Positions 8,145-16,711 of a DNA stretch of 64,000 nucleotides are shown here, in pieces. Made by a program: the position numbers and the translations under genes. Source of the stretch: JADGQM01 sp964441945 (GTDB lineage Bacteria > Desulfobacterota > Syntrophobacteria > Syntrophobacterales > Syntrophobacteraceae). Each line of letters begins with the position of its first letter. Positions within the stretch are counted from its first letter, which is position 1. The notes below the pieces were generated by a model, which saw nothing but the letters and a program-made list of their open reading frames with translations, was not told the DNA's origin and ran no database searches. The DNA is taken from positions 1 through 64,000 of the forward strand of contig CAYTWB010000012.1 of the NCBI GenBank assembly GCA_964441945.1, given 5' to 3'.

Positions 8145-8603
8145 TTAGTCCCTCTTCAGCTCGGGGATCAATTCAACCCGGCCACCCGCTGTCTCCACTT
8201 TGCTTATTGCAGCAGCGCTTGCCTTGTTGACCCGAACGGTGAATGGACGGCTGATTTCGCCATCGGCCAGTAACTTAATCCCCTCATTCCCAGCCTTCAC
8301 AAGCCCACTCTGGAGTAATTCTCTTGGTCCGATCTCGCTGCCGCTGTCAAACTGCTCGAGGTCGCTCACGTTGACAATGCGATACCGCTTCTTGAACAGA
8401 TTACAGAATCCTCGCTTCGGTATTCTGCGCTGAAGAGGCATCTGACCACCCTCGAACCATGGCGGCGTTCCGCCTCCAGAACGCGACTTCTGTCCCTTGG
8501 TCCCACGCCCCGCGGTTTTACCGAGACCAGAACCCGTACCTCTCCCAATTCGTTTTCTGCTTTTCTTTGCCCCTTTTGCGGGTGCCAGATTTTCGAGTCT
8601 CAT
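8145..8603 (-). CDS. rplO: 50S ribosomal protein L15
   Basis: L15 organises 23S rRNA late in assembly. The 152-residue protein has the Gly-rich basic N-terminal extension (RIGRGTGSGLGKTAGRGTKG) and the globular C-terminal domain with VNKASAAAISKVETAGG. Length is typical. It lies between rpmD and secY in the spc operon. Confidence 0.97.
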   Translation of the reverse strand: MRLENLAPAKGAKKSRKRIGRGTGSGLGKTAGRGTKGQKSRSGGGTPPWFEGGQMPLQRRIPKRGFCNLFKKRYRIVNVSDLEQFDSGSEIGPRELLQSGLVKAGNEGIKLLADGEISRPFTVRVNKASAAAISKVETAGGRVELIPELKRD

Positions 8604-8642
8604 GATCCTCTATATCCAAATGATTGCGAATGGTTCCGCTCT

Positions 8643-8825
8643 CTAGATTTCGTTCACTTCAACGAAGTGGATAATCTTGCGAATCGCCCCCATAATGCTT
8701 GGGGTGGGAAACAAGGTTACCGTCTTATTCAGATAGGTAAGCCCCAGTGCCTGGAGGATTTTCCGATGCTTTTCAGGGTGGCCAATGGGACTTCGAACCA
8801 GCGTGACCTGAATCGATTTTGCCAT
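8643..8825 (-). CDS. rpmD: 50S ribosomal protein L30
   Basis: A 60-residue single-domain ribosomal protein beginning MAKSIQVTLVRSPIGHPEKH, followed by LGLTYLNKTV; both are family signatures. It is separated from rpsE by 109 bases, wider than most spc operon spacings, in which I see no further gene. Confidence 0.96.
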   Translation of the reverse strand: MAKSIQVTLVRSPIGHPEKHRKILQALGLTYLNKTVTLFPTPSIMGAIRKIIHFVEVNEI

Positions 8826-8934
8826 GTCAATTTCCTCATACTACTCAGATTGATAATCCCCACGAACCCGATCACTATCCAGGAGGAACGCCCCTGCCTT
8901 CATGATCCGGCGGTTGACTCTTCAGCTCTTTGCA

Positions 8935-9441
8935 TCAGGCCCGGATTTCGTGAATATCACGCCCACGCGATTTGCCCACCTGCTCACCGCTACGTAGCTG
9001 CCTCAACCCCTGCAGCGTGGCCTTTACCACGTTATGAGGATTTCTGGATCCAATACATTTGGTTAGAATGTTATGAATGCCTGCAGCTTCCATTATGGCG
9101 CGCACCGAACCGCCCGCAATCACACCGGTCCCCGGCGATGCCGGTTTCAGAACAACGGATGAAGCACCAAAACGCCCCAGGATTTCATGGGGGATCGAAT
9201 CATCCACAAGCGGGACACTGAACATGCTTCTCTTGGCAGATTCCAGACCTTTCCTGATAGCCTCAGGCACTTCATTGGCCTTCCCTAGGCTGAAGCCCAC
9301 CCGTCCATTGCCGTCACCCACGACCACTATTGCACTGAAAGAGAATCGCCGGCCACCTTTGACTACCTTGGCCACTCGACTGATGTGGACAACCTTGTCG
9401 ATCAACTGGAGTTGACTGGATTCGACAGCTAACAATTGCAT
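8935..9441 (-). CDS. rpsE: 30S ribosomal protein S5
   Basis: S5 helps ensure decoding accuracy and interacts with S4 and S8. The 168-residue protein contains the double-stranded RNA-binding-like segment VVHISRVAKVVKGGRRFSF, then GDGNGRVGFSLGKANEVPEAI, and the C-terminal domain with GTGVIAGGSVRAIMEAAGI. These residues sit where spectinomycin-resistance changes map, and the region looks wild type. Start is ATG at 9441, overlapping no other gene. Confidence 0.97.
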   Translation of the reverse strand: MQLLAVESSQLQLIDKVVHISRVAKVVKGGRRFSFSAIVVVGDGNGRVGFSLGKANEVPEAIRKGLESAKRSMFSVPLVDDSIPHEILGRFGASSVVLKPASPGTGVIAGGSVRAIMEAAGIHNILTKCIGSRNPHNVVKATLQGLRQLRSGEQVGKSRGRDIHEIRA

Positions 9442-9468
9442 GCCTCCGTTAGTAAAGATTGACTGAAT

Positions 9469-9840
9469 CTAAAAGTCTAAGCCAGCCTGACGGGCAGCGT
9501 CAGCGAGAGCTTGCACCCGGCCATGGTAGATGAACCCATTGCGGTCGAAAACCACCTTGGTAATACCCTTGTCTCTGGCCTTGCGAGCGATGAGTTCCCC
9601 AATCCGTTTCGCAGCTTCCACCTTGCTCTTTGATGCTTCCAGCTGTTTGTATTCCGGTGAGAGCGTTGAGGTAGCCACGAGCGTTGAACCAATGGTATCG
9701 TCGACAATCTGAGCATAAATGTGCTTGTCGCTACGAAAGACAGTCAATCGAGGCCGCTCAGAACCTCCGGTCAACTTCTTCCGGATTCGCTTCTTGCGCC
9801 TGATGCGCGCTACTTCCCGAGAGTTGGTTATCGAAGCCAT
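9469..9840 (-). CDS. rplR: 50S ribosomal protein L18
   Basis: L18 binds 5S rRNA together with L5 and L25. The 123-residue protein has the basic N-terminus with RIRKKLTGGSERPRLTVFRS, and the C-terminal VVFDRNGFIYHGRVQALADA. Size and order (rplF-rplR-rpsE) are normal. Confidence 0.97.
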   Translation of the reverse strand: MASITNSREVARIRRKKRIRKKLTGGSERPRLTVFRSDKHIYAQIVDDTIGSTLVATSTLSPEYKQLEASKSKVEAAKRIGELIARKARDKGITKVVFDRNGFIYHGRVQALADAARQAGLDF

Positions 9841-9863
9841 TCTTTCACTTTCCTTATATGACC

Positions 9864-10406
9864 CTATTTTTTGGAACCGGCCTTACCCACTTTGCGTCTG
9901 ACCTTCTCCCCCGAGTATCTGATGCCCTTCCCCTTATACGGCTCAACCGCTCGCAGAGCGCGAATGCGGGCAGCTGTCTGTCCCAGCAACTCTTTATCGA
10001 TTGCCTCCAACCGGATAAGGTTTTGCCGTTCAACAGTGGCTGTCACACCCTCGGGTAATTCAAAATTGATGGGATGAGAATAACCAAGGCTCAGATTCAG
10101 GACATTTTTCTGCACATCGGCCCGATAGCCTGTTCCCTGAATTTCGAGGCTCTTGGCAAAACCCTGACTCACCCCCTGGACCATATTGAAGACCAGCGCT
10201 CTCATCAACCCGTGGAGGCATCGAGACGCTCGGGAATCATCTCTGCGCTTGACTTGGATAGACTGCTGTCCCACTTCGAGATCCAACTGTTCCGGCACTG
10301 GACGAGCCAGAGTACCCTTTGGTCCCATTATGGTCAACATGAGCTGTTCCTGGGAGATTTGCACTCCCTGAGGAATAATGATGGGCAACTTTCCCACGCG
10401 TGACAT
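9864..10406 (-). CDS. rplF: 50S ribosomal protein L6
   Basis: L6 lies near the GTPase-associated centre and the sarcin-ricin loop. The real start is ATG 10406 (MSRVGKLPI), seven bases after AGGAG; the frame stays open upstream but that stretch has no L6 homology. The 180-residue product has two similar domains: the second begins near ELPEGVTATVE and ends with EPYKGKGIRYSGE and a basic tail, the family hallmark. Confidence 0.97.
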   Translation of the reverse strand: MSRVGKLPIIIPQGVQISQEQLMLTIMGPKGTLARPVPEQLDLEVGQQSIQVKRRDDSRASRCLHGLMRALVFNMVQGVSQGFAKSLEIQGTGYRADVQKNVLNLSLGYSHPINFELPEGVTATVERQNLIRLEAIDKELLGQTAARIRALRAVEPYKGKGIRYSGEKVRRKVGKAGSKK

Positions 10407-10489
10407 GGTTCTGCTCCTGCATATCAAAAGCGCACCCCATGGTAATGAGCAATCAGCGGGGGGCCTTTTCGAGTCCCCGTGAACGCTCC

Positions 10490-10888
10490 CTACCAGACAG
10501 TGCAAAGCAATTCACCGCCAACAATCTCTTTTCGAGCCTGCCGATCAGTCATCAGACCCTTTGATGTAGACAGTATGGCAATTCCCATACCGTTCATGAC
10601 CCTGGGGATTTCATCATGCCCCACATAGACGCGGCATCCCGGCTTGCTTACGCGTTTTGCACCGGCAATACCCCCTTCGCGATTCTCACCATACTTCAAT
10701 TGGACGCGAAGCACTCCCTGTTTGTTATCCCTGATGAGCTTGAAATTCTTGATGTAACCCTCTTCTTTCAACAGCCGGGCGATGCTGGCTTTCATCCGGG
10801 AGGATGGAATGTCCACTTTTTCAAAGCGGGCCTTCTGTCCATTTCTTATACGGTTAATAAAATCACCAATTGGATCCGTTACTGCCAT
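10490..10888 (-). CDS. rpsH: 30S ribosomal protein S8
   Basis: S8 binds helix 21 of 16S rRNA and in enterobacteria represses the spc operon at the L5 gene. The 132-residue sequence starts MAVTDPIGDFINRIRN and ends with the conserved STSKGLMTDRQARKEIVGGE, cut by a few residues from the terminal VW. Normal length and position between rpsN and rplF. Confidence 0.97.
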   Translation of the reverse strand: MAVTDPIGDFINRIRNGQKARFEKVDIPSSRMKASIARLLKEEGYIKNFKLIRDNKQGVLRVQLKYGENREGGIAGAKRVSKPGCRVYVGHDEIPRVMNGMGIAILSTSKGLMTDRQARKEIVGGELLCTVW

Positions 10889-10918
10889 AAAACTCGCTCC
10901 TCTAAGATATCCTTATCG

Positions 10919-11104
10919 CTACCAGCTCGATTTGATGACACCGGGCAGTTCTCCTTTGAGCGCCATGGTCCGGAAGCAAATACGACATATGCCGAATTTC
11001 CTTATATAAGCCCTCGGTCGCCCACAGAGAGGGCACCGGTTGTATGTCCTCACACCAAATTTCGGCTGACGCTTTGCTTTTGCAATCAGTGATTTCTTTG
11101 CCAA
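10919..11104 (-). CDS. rpsN: 30S ribosomal protein S14, zinc-binding form
   Basis: A 61-residue S14 of the short zinc type. Cysteines at 24, 27, 40 and 43 form the CxxC-x12-CxxC zinc site around RCPLCGRP and GICRICFR. The long Cys-free type of enterobacteria is about 100 residues. The start is TTG at 11104, five bases after GGAGG. It lies between rplE and rpsH. Confidence 0.96.
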   Translation of the reverse strand: MAKKSLIAKAKRQPKFGVRTYNRCPLCGRPRAYIRKFGICRICFRTMALKGELPGVIKSSW

Positions 11105-11125
11105 GGATGCCTCCTCTTCCTCTTC

Positions 11126-11665
11126 CTATGGTTTAAACGGCATACCCATCAGCGAGAGTAACGTTCGAGCTTCATCATCTGTTCGGGCACTGGTGACAAT
11201 GGTGATATTCATCCCTTTGATCTTATCGATCTTGTCATAATCAATCTCAGGGAAAATGATGTGTTCTTTGATGCCGAGAGTGTAATTGCCTCGCCCATCA
11301 AGAGCTTTGGAAGAGATCCCACGAAAATCACGGACTCGCGGCAAGGCAACATTGACCAGTTTGTCAAAAAACTCGTACATCCGGTCACCACGCAGAGTAA
11401 CCATACAGCCAATGGGCATTCCCTTACGGAGCTTGAACGCTGCGATACTCTGGCGCGCCCGGGTAATGACTGCCTTCTGGCCGGTGAGTTGGGCAAGCTC
11501 CTCAGCGGCCGAATCCAATATTTTGATATTCTGAATTGCCTCTCCAAGGCCCATGTTGACGACTATCTTCTTGAGCCTCGGAACCTGCATGGGACTCTTA
11601 TATTGGAACTTCTCCGCCAGTTTGGGAGCCACTTCGTCTTGATACTTTTCTCGCAACCGTGCCAT
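11126..11665 (-). CDS. rplE: 50S ribosomal protein L5
   Basis: L5 binds 5S rRNA and bridges to S13. I chose ATG 11665 (MARLREKYQ) because GGAGG lies seven bases upstream and the family starts there. The 179-residue protein has PRLKKIVVNMGLGEA, TRARQSIAAFKLRKGMPIG and the C-terminal TSARTDDEARTLL. The upstream open frame of nine codons has no homology. Confidence 0.97.
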   Translation of the reverse strand: MARLREKYQDEVAPKLAEKFQYKSPMQVPRLKKIVVNMGLGEAIQNIKILDSAAEELAQLTGQKAVITRARQSIAAFKLRKGMPIGCMVTLRGDRMYEFFDKLVNVALPRVRDFRGISSKALDGRGNYTLGIKEHIIFPEIDYDKIDKIKGMNITIVTSARTDDEARTLLSLMGMPFKP

Positions 11666-11708
11666 GAATCGCCTCCAGTCCCGACCAACCAATCGACCCG
11701 GGTTCCCC

Positions 11709-12038
11709 CTAGTCGATCACCTCGTTACATTTTTTGCAGTAACGGACCTTTCGATTATCTTCCAGAATCTTGAAGCCAACTCTGGTCGGGTCAGTACACT
11801 TTGAACAGATCAACATCAAGTTGGATATGTGAATGGGAGACTCCCTTTCGAGTATCCCCCCCTGCCTGGTTTGTTGGCTCGGCTTGAGGTGGCGCTTGAC
11901 GATGTTCAGCTTTTCGACGATAGCCCGATCCTTCTTGGGTATGATCCGCATCACCTTGCCGCTCTTACCCTTCTCCTTACCAGCTATAACCATCACAGTA
12001 TCATTCTTCTTTATACGGTATTTCCTGCATTCTTCCAT
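11709..12038 (-). CDS. rplX: 50S ribosomal protein L24
   Basis: L24 initiates large-subunit assembly and carries a KOW motif: KNDTVMVIAGKEKGKSGKV. The second half has a CSKC and a CKKC pair (CSKCTDP, YCKKC), the possible zinc ribbon seen in many bacterial L24 proteins. I placed the start at ATG 12038 (MEECRKYRIKKND), giving 109 residues; GAGGA is about ten bases upstream. The frame stays open 14 codons further upstream but that would overlap rplN. Confidence 0.94.
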   Translation of the reverse strand: MEECRKYRIKKNDTVMVIAGKEKGKSGKVMRIIPKKDRAIVEKLNIVKRHLKPSQQTRQGGILERESPIHISNLMLICSKCTDPTRVGFKILEDNRKVRYCKKCNEVID

Positions 12039-12060
12039 GGAAGCATGTCCTCGTACAGAT

Positions 12061-12429
12061 CTAGAGCACTTCAGGAGCAAGTGAGATGATCTTCATAAAT
12101 TGCTTGGCCCTCAATTCCCGTGCTACAGGGCCAAATATGCGTGTACCGATGGGCTCTTTTGCAGCGTTTATGAGAACGGCGGAATTATCGTCAAATTTGA
12201 TATAGGACCCATCCGGACGTCTGACTTCTTTCTTCGTACGTACCACCACAGCCCGAAGCACATCCCCCTTTTTCACTTTAGCATTGGGGATAGCTTCTTT
12301 CACTGAGACTACAATGATATCACCAACCGATGCGTAACGTTTTCTTGTACCGCCCAGGACCTTAATGCAATACAAACGCTTTGCTCCGGAATTGTCGGCA
12401 GCATTCAGTTGAGTTTCCGCTTGAATCAT
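12061..12429 (-). CDS. rplN: 50S ribosomal protein L14
   Basis: L14 forms intersubunit bridges. The 122-residue protein starts MIQAETQLNAADNSGAK and ends with GPVARELRAKQFMKIISLAPEVL, cut from its full motif; both are near-invariant family regions. Start ATG and length are exact matches to the family norm. It lies between rpsQ and rplX. Confidence 0.98.
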   Translation of the reverse strand: MIQAETQLNAADNSGAKRLYCIKVLGGTRKRYASVGDIIVVSVKEAIPNAKVKKGDVLRAVVVRTKKEVRRPDGSYIKFDDNSAVLINAAKEPIGTRIFGPVARELRAKQFMKIISLAPEVL

Positions 12430-12497
12430 ATATTACTCCGTCTTCACACAGCGAATCAGAAGGTCTCAAAGACTGAGATTTCGATCCGCAATCCCCA

Positions 12498-12776
12498 TCA
12501 CAGGACCGCTTTCTCTAGAGTTCTCACGACAACCCAGCGTTTGGTTTTGCTCAGAGGGCGGGACTCTTCGATGAGCACTCGATCCCCCACCTGACACGCA
12601 TTGTGAGCATCATGGGCCGTAAACTTGTTCTGCCGCCGAATGAACTTGTGGTATTTGCTGTGATGCACCAAACGCTCTACTCTGACAACAACGGTCTTCT
12701 CCATCTTATTGCTGGTCACCGTTCCGATGCGTGTCTTCCTTCCCGACTTCTTTCCTTCCATAGCTGGCAGCCTCAT
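12498..12776 (-). CDS. rpsQ: 30S ribosomal protein S17
   Basis: S17 is a primary 16S rRNA-binding protein with an OB fold. Key sequence: GRKTRIGTVTSNKMEKTVVV near the N-terminus, then HDAHNACQVGDRVLIEESRPLS. From ATG 12776 it is 92 residues and overlaps the rpmC stop as ATGA. A second in-frame ATG at 12761 (MEGKKSGRK) matches family starts and has GAGG nine bases upstream, so the true protein may be 87 residues. Confidence 0.95.
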   Translation of the reverse strand: MRLPAMEGKKSGRKTRIGTVTSNKMEKTVVVRVERLVHHSKYHKFIRRQNKFTAHDAHNACQVGDRVLIEESRPLSKTKRWVVVRTLEKAVL

Positions 12777-12973
12777 ACCGTGGTCTTATGGTCCAATTCA
12801 CTTAGGATGGTCAAAACCCTTGCAATAGCCTTGCGCGTCTTATCGAGCTGTGCCGTATTCTCCAGCTGGCCGGTTTTGTGCTGGAAGGAGAGGTTGAATA
12901 GAGCCCCTCGAAGCTCGTCCAGTTTCTGATTCAGTTCATCCCTTGTCATATCTCGCAGAGCACTGGCTTTCAT
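12773..12973 (-). CDS. rpmC: 50S ribosomal protein L29
   Basis: A 66-residue helical hairpin protein at the tunnel exit, contacting trigger factor and SRP. Signature segments are MTRDELNQKLDELRGALFNL and the C-terminal KTRKAIARVLTILSE. It overlaps rplP upstream and rpsQ downstream by four bases each (ATGA), indicating translational coupling of the three genes. Confidence 0.96.
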   Translation of the reverse strand: MKASALRDMTRDELNQKLDELRGALFNLSFQHKTGQLENTAQLDKTRKAIARVLTILSELDHKTTV

Positions 12974-13386
12974 AGAACATCCTGCCTCGACACGAAGCGT
13001 GTCTGGATGGGGAGTTTGTGTGCAGCCAAGTTAAGTGCCTCCCTGGCGATCGCCTCAGGAACTCCCTTTATTTCATAGAGAACACGTCCCGGCCTGATAA
13101 CCGCCACCCAAGCTTCAGGAGACCCTTTGCCTTTGCCCATACGAGTTTCGGCTGGTTTCTTGCTGATCGGCTTGTCCGGGAAGATCCGGATCCACACCTT
13201 GCCTCCACGCTTCACATGACGTGTTATGGCTATACGGGCCGCTTCAATTTGTCGAGAGGTTGCATAGCCGTTCCCAAGAGCCTTCAGACCAAAATCGCCG
13301 AAACTCACGTGATTGCCCGTGGCAGCCATTCCCCTCATACGGCCTTTTTGCTGTTTTCTGTGTTTGACTCGTTTGGGTGCTAACAT
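12970..13386 (-). CDS. rplP: 50S ribosomal protein L16
   Basis: L16 helps shape the tRNA-binding A site of the large subunit. The 138-residue protein starts MLAPKRVKHRKQQKGRM and contains the conserved TSRQIEAARIAITRHVKRGG and RMGKGKGSPEAWVAVI. A gap of 158 bases separates it from rpsC, the widest inside the S10 operon; I see no gene in it. The stop overlaps the rpmC start. Confidence 0.97.
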   Translation of the reverse strand: MLAPKRVKHRKQQKGRMRGMAATGNHVSFGDFGLKALGNGYATSRQIEAARIAITRHVKRGGKVWIRIFPDKPISKKPAETRMGKGKGSPEAWVAVIRPGRVLYEIKGVPEAIAREALNLAAHKLPIQTRFVSRQDVL

Positions 13387-13544
13387 TACTGCATCTCCTG
13401 TTTCTCATGGCTTGTGGCCGGTATCGCTTGCTAACACCTGCCCCGAGCCAACAAAGCGCAAACCCCGACTCCAGCCCGTCCAATTATTCACGTTGCAGCT
13501 CTCTCTTGGACTGAACGGCATCCACCGCTTTCAGCTGTACTGGA

Positions 13545-14171
13545 TCAGGGAAGAACCTCTCCCTTGAAAATCCAAACCTTGACTCCGATAACCCCATACG
13601 TAGTTCGAGCCAGAGCCGTCCCGTAATCGATATCTGCACGGAGCGTGTGAAGCGGAACTCGCCCCTCACGATACCATTCTCTTCTAGCCATTTCGGCACC
13701 ACCCAGCCGTCCTGCAGAGGCTACTCGAACCCCCTTGGCCCCGAATTTGAGAGCAGCACTGACCGCGCGCTTCATGGCCCGTCGGAAGGCCACCCTGCGA
13801 ACAAGCTGAAGTGCGATGTTCTCACCGACTAATGTGGCGTCGAGCTCCGGCCGACGAACCTCCTGGATATCGATGAGGATTTCACGCCTGAACTTGCTCT
13901 CCAGATCCCGTCGTAAGGCTTCTATTTCAGCACCCTTCTTACCGATTACAATCCCGGGACGAGCTGTAAAAATGCGGATCTTGGCTTTGTTTGCTGCCCG
14001 CTCAAGCTCCACTCTCGCAATACCCGCATGAAAGAGGCGATCCTTGATATAATTCCGGATCATAAAATCTTCCTGAACCAGCTTCGCGTAATCCTTCGCT
14101 GCAAACCATTTTGAATCCCAAGATTTGTGAACGCCCAGACGGAATCCGGTTGGATGAACCTTTTGTCCCAA
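13545..14171 (-). CDS. rpsC: 30S ribosomal protein S3
   Basis: S3 lines the mRNA entry site and has helicase activity with S4 and S5. The 208-residue protein starts MGQKVHPTGFRLG, has the KH domain segment RPGIVIGKKGAEIEALRRDL and the C-terminal domain with GRLGGAEMARREWYREGRVP. It ends at KGEVLP, slightly shorter than many homologues, whose tails extend 10-20 residues. It begins with TTG at 14171, six bases after GGAGG. Confidence 0.97.
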   Translation of the reverse strand: MGQKVHPTGFRLGVHKSWDSKWFAAKDYAKLVQEDFMIRNYIKDRLFHAGIARVELERAANKAKIRIFTARPGIVIGKKGAEIEALRRDLESKFRREILIDIQEVRRPELDATLVGENIALQLVRRVAFRRAMKRAVSAALKFGAKGVRVASAGRLGGAEMARREWYREGRVPLHTLRADIDYGTALARTTYGVIGVKVWIFKGEVLP

Positions 14172-14224
14172 ATTACACCTCCGTTTGTTATTGCCGGGTT
14201 TCCATGAAATGGAGAAAGCCCTGC

Positions 14225-14557
14225 CTACTTCTCAGCAAGCACCATCGTCACGTGGCTCGTACGTTTCAATATTCGAGTGGCCCGGCCCATTGCGCGAGGA
14301 CGCCATCGCTTCAGTTTGGGCCCCTCATCGACATGGATGGCCTTGATAAACAGCGTATCGACATCAATAGTATAGGTATTCTCGGCATTGGCAACGGCGG
14401 AACGAAGGGTCTTGTTGATCAACCGGCCACTCTTCTTCGGCAGGAATTTCAGGATGGTCAAGGCTTCGTCAACCTTTTTTCCCCTTACCAGATCAGCAAC
14501 GAGGCGGACTTTATATGGAGAAACGCGTAGGTATTTGCCAACCGCTCGCACTTCCAT
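14225..14557 (-). CDS. rplV: 50S ribosomal protein L22
   Basis: L22 lines the exit tunnel with its extended beta-hairpin. The 110-residue protein begins MEVRAVGKYLRVSPYKVRLV and ends with the hairpin region GPKLKRWRPRAMGRATRILK. I chose ATG 14557, which overlaps the rpsS stop as TGATG; an in-frame GTG lies one codon earlier. Coupled translation with rpsS is likely. Confidence 0.97.
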   Translation of the reverse strand: MEVRAVGKYLRVSPYKVRLVADLVRGKKVDEALTILKFLPKKSGRLINKTLRSAVANAENTYTIDVDTLFIKAIHVDEGPKLKRWRPRAMGRATRILKRTSHVTMVLAEK

Positions 14558-14844
14558 CACTTCTTTCCTTTCACTTTCGACTTCTTATCCCCAGCGTGAC
14601 CGTAAAAGGTTCGGGTTGGCGAAAACTCACCGAGTTTATGCCCCACCATATTCTCCGTAATAAAGACGGGAATGAATTTCTTTCCATTGTGAACGGCAAG
14701 CGTCACCCCAACGAATTCCGGGATAATGGTAGACCTTCTCGACCACGTCTTGATGATTCGTCGATCGCCCGTATCCTTTGCTTTGAGTACCTTCTCCATG
14801 ACGTGCTCATCAACGAATGGTCCCTTTTTTAGCGAGCGAGGCAC
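14557..14844 (-). CDS. rpsS: 30S ribosomal protein S19
   Basis: S19 binds the 16S rRNA head next to S13. The family start PRSLKKGPFVDEHV fixes the initiation codon as GTG 14844, five bases after GGAGG; the upstream open frame has no homology. The 95-residue product contains RRSTIIPEFVGVTLAVHNGK and GEFSPTRTFYGHAG. It overlaps rplV by one base. Confidence 0.97.
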   Translation of the reverse strand: MPRSLKKGPFVDEHVMEKVLKAKDTGDRRIIKTWSRRSTIIPEFVGVTLAVHNGKKFIPVFITENMVGHKLGEFSPTRTFYGHAGDKKSKVKGKK

Positions 14845-14918
14845 CTTTTCCTCCTTTTCATATCCAAAATGATCCGCACCCGAGCGCCAATCCAAAACAT
14901 GCAGATCAGCAGTTCATC

Positions 14919-15740
14919 CTACTTTCTGCGGCGAACTATGAACCTGTCACTCTGTTTGGATTTCCGAGTGCGGTAGCCCTTGGTGGGAACTCCCCAGGGC
15001 GTGCATGGATGCCGCCCCCCTGAACTCCTGCCTTCGCCACCACCCATGGGGTGGTCCACAGGGTTCATGGCGACACCGCGAACATGAGGGCGAATGCCCA
15101 TCCAGCGTGTCCGCCCCGCTTTGCCCAAAGATCTATTTTCGTGATCAATATTTCCCACCTGCCCGACAGTCGCCCGGCAACTGATCGGCACCATTCGCAT
15201 TTCACTGGAGGGCAAACGCAGAATGGCATGATTGCCTTCTTTGGCAATCAATTGGGTGCTACAACCTGCAGACCGCGCCAGCTGCGCACCTTTACCGGGC
15301 TTCAGTTCAACATTGTGCACCACCGTGCCCAACGGGATATCGGAGAGGCGCAGGCAGTTTCCCGGCTTGATATCGGCATCCCTGCTCATGATCACCGTGT
15401 CACCCACCGAAAGCCCCACAGGGGCAAGGATATATCGCTTTTCACCATCCCTGTAGTTGAGCAGGGCGATGTTGGCGGAGCGATTTGGGTCATATTCAAT
15501 GCTGGCAACTTGAGCGGGGATGTTCTCTTTGTCTCGCTTAAAATCAATCACCCTATAGCGGCGCTTGTGCCCTCCACCCCGATGCCAGGCCGTTACACGC
15601 CCCCGGCTATTACGTCCTCCAGTCTTCTTCAGAGGTTGCAGCAGGCCTTTGAAGGGCTCGGCGCGGGTGATCTCATCAAAAGTACTGTAGGTTTGAAACC
15701 TCCGCCCAGGAGATGTTGGATCTACTTTTCTAATGCCCAT
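14919..15740 (-). CDS. rplB: 50S ribosomal protein L2
   Basis: L2 is essential for subunit joining and peptidyl transferase activity. The start is ATG 15740 (MGIRKVDPTSPGRR) with GAGAGGG upstream. The 273-residue protein has GGGHKRRYRVIDFKR, the SH3-like middle domain, and the C-terminal VRGVAMNPVDHPMGGGEGR with the conserved functional histidine region, ending in basic residues. Confidence 0.98.
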   Translation of the reverse strand: MGIRKVDPTSPGRRFQTYSTFDEITRAEPFKGLLQPLKKTGGRNSRGRVTAWHRGGGHKRRYRVIDFKRDKENIPAQVASIEYDPNRSANIALLNYRDGEKRYILAPVGLSVGDTVIMSRDADIKPGNCLRLSDIPLGTVVHNVELKPGKGAQLARSAGCSTQLIAKEGNHAILRLPSSEMRMVPISCRATVGQVGNIDHENRSLGKAGRTRWMGIRPHVRGVAMNPVDHPMGGGEGRSSGGRHPCTPWGVPTKGYRTRKSKQSDRFIVRRRK

Positions 15741-15757
15741 TTGCGCCCTCTCTCCAA

Positions 15758-16051
15758 TCACACGCCTTCAAAGAATTCCACACGCTGCCCGGGTTTGACC
15801 GTAACCATGGCTTTTTTCCAATCCGAACGCCTGGTAAAGTAGCGGCCGACGCGTTTCTTCTTCCCACGGACAGTCATGGTGGTAACATCCAGAACATTGA
15901 CCTTGAACATCTGCTCGACCGCTGATTTGATCTCAATCTTGTTCGCTCGCCGATCCACTTCGAAGACCAGCTTGTTGCCCCTATCTTTTTCAATTGTGCT
16001 CTTTTCGGTGATAAGAGGACGCTTCAGAATCTCATACGCATTCCTGTTCAT
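15758..16051 (-). CDS. rplW: 50S ribosomal protein L23
   Basis: L23 is the docking site for trigger factor and SRP at the tunnel exit. The start is ATG 16051 (MNRNAYEILKRPLITEKST), overlapping the rplD stop as ATGA. The 97-residue sequence has KLVFEVDRRANKIEIKSAVE and the loop region RGKKKRVGRYFTRRSDWKKA. Length is normal. Confidence 0.97.
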   Translation of the reverse strand: MNRNAYEILKRPLITEKSTIEKDRGNKLVFEVDRRANKIEIKSAVEQMFKVNVLDVTTMTVRGKKKRVGRYFTRRSDWKKAMVTVKPGQRVEFFEGV

Positions 16052-16671
16052 GGTCCCAGTGTCTCCTCTATTTTCCCAATGCATTCCTGAGTCAACAGCA
16101 CATTGTGGTAATCAAGGAGATCGTAGACGTTCAGCCCCTCGGAGCGCAGGACCTTGACGTTGGGGATATTGCGAGCAGACTTTTCCACTGTCTCATCCCG
16201 ATGGGGCAGAACCACTAAGGTCTTCCTCAGATCAAGCCGGCTCAGCACCGCCACAAAGTCCTTTGTCCTGATCCGTTCCATCTCAAGCTTATCCAGGACT
16301 GTCAATTCTTGATCCAGCAGCTTCTGACTCAGAGCCATCTTCAGGGCCAACCTGCGAACCTTTTTGGGGACCCGCATCTCATAGGACCTCGGGTGTGGAC
16401 CATGGATCGTCCCTCCCCCTCTCCAAACGGGCGATCTGCTTGTTCCCGCTCTTGCCCGTCCAGTTCCCTTTTGACGCCAGGGTTTCTTCCCACCGCCCGC
16501 GACATCGCTTCGCCCCTTGGTTTGCACGGTCCCCGCCCGGCGCTTGGCCAATTGATACAGCACGACCTCATGCATCACCTGGGGCTTCACCGGCACGGCA
16601 AAAACGTTGTCACTCAGCTCCAACTGGCCGATAATCGTTCGATCAATACTATAAATATCCACTGTTGGCAT
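16048..16671 (-). CDS. rplD: 50S ribosomal protein L4
   Basis: L4 constricts the exit tunnel with its extended loop and in E. coli represses the S10 operon. I set the start at ATG 16671 (MPTVDIYSIDR), giving 207 residues, the family length; the open frame upstream lacks homology. The conserved loop is KPWRQKGTGRARAGTSRSPVW, cut at its ends, followed by GGGTIHGPHPRSY. Confidence 0.97.
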   Translation of the reverse strand: MPTVDIYSIDRTIIGQLELSDNVFAVPVKPQVMHEVVLYQLAKRRAGTVQTKGRSDVAGGGKKPWRQKGTGRARAGTSRSPVWRGGGTIHGPHPRSYEMRVPKKVRRLALKMALSQKLLDQELTVLDKLEMERIRTKDFVAVLSRLDLRKTLVVLPHRDETVEKSARNIPNVKVLRSEGLNVYDLLDYHNVLLTQECIGKIEETLGP

Positions 16672-16711
16672 AGTGTTCCCCAAATTCTCTCGCACCCGAC
16701 CTCGATAGAGA

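Noticed and set aside
7359..8273. Plus-strand frame opposite secY and rplO
   Set aside because: Antisense to two certain genes; His/Asp-rich composition without domain features.
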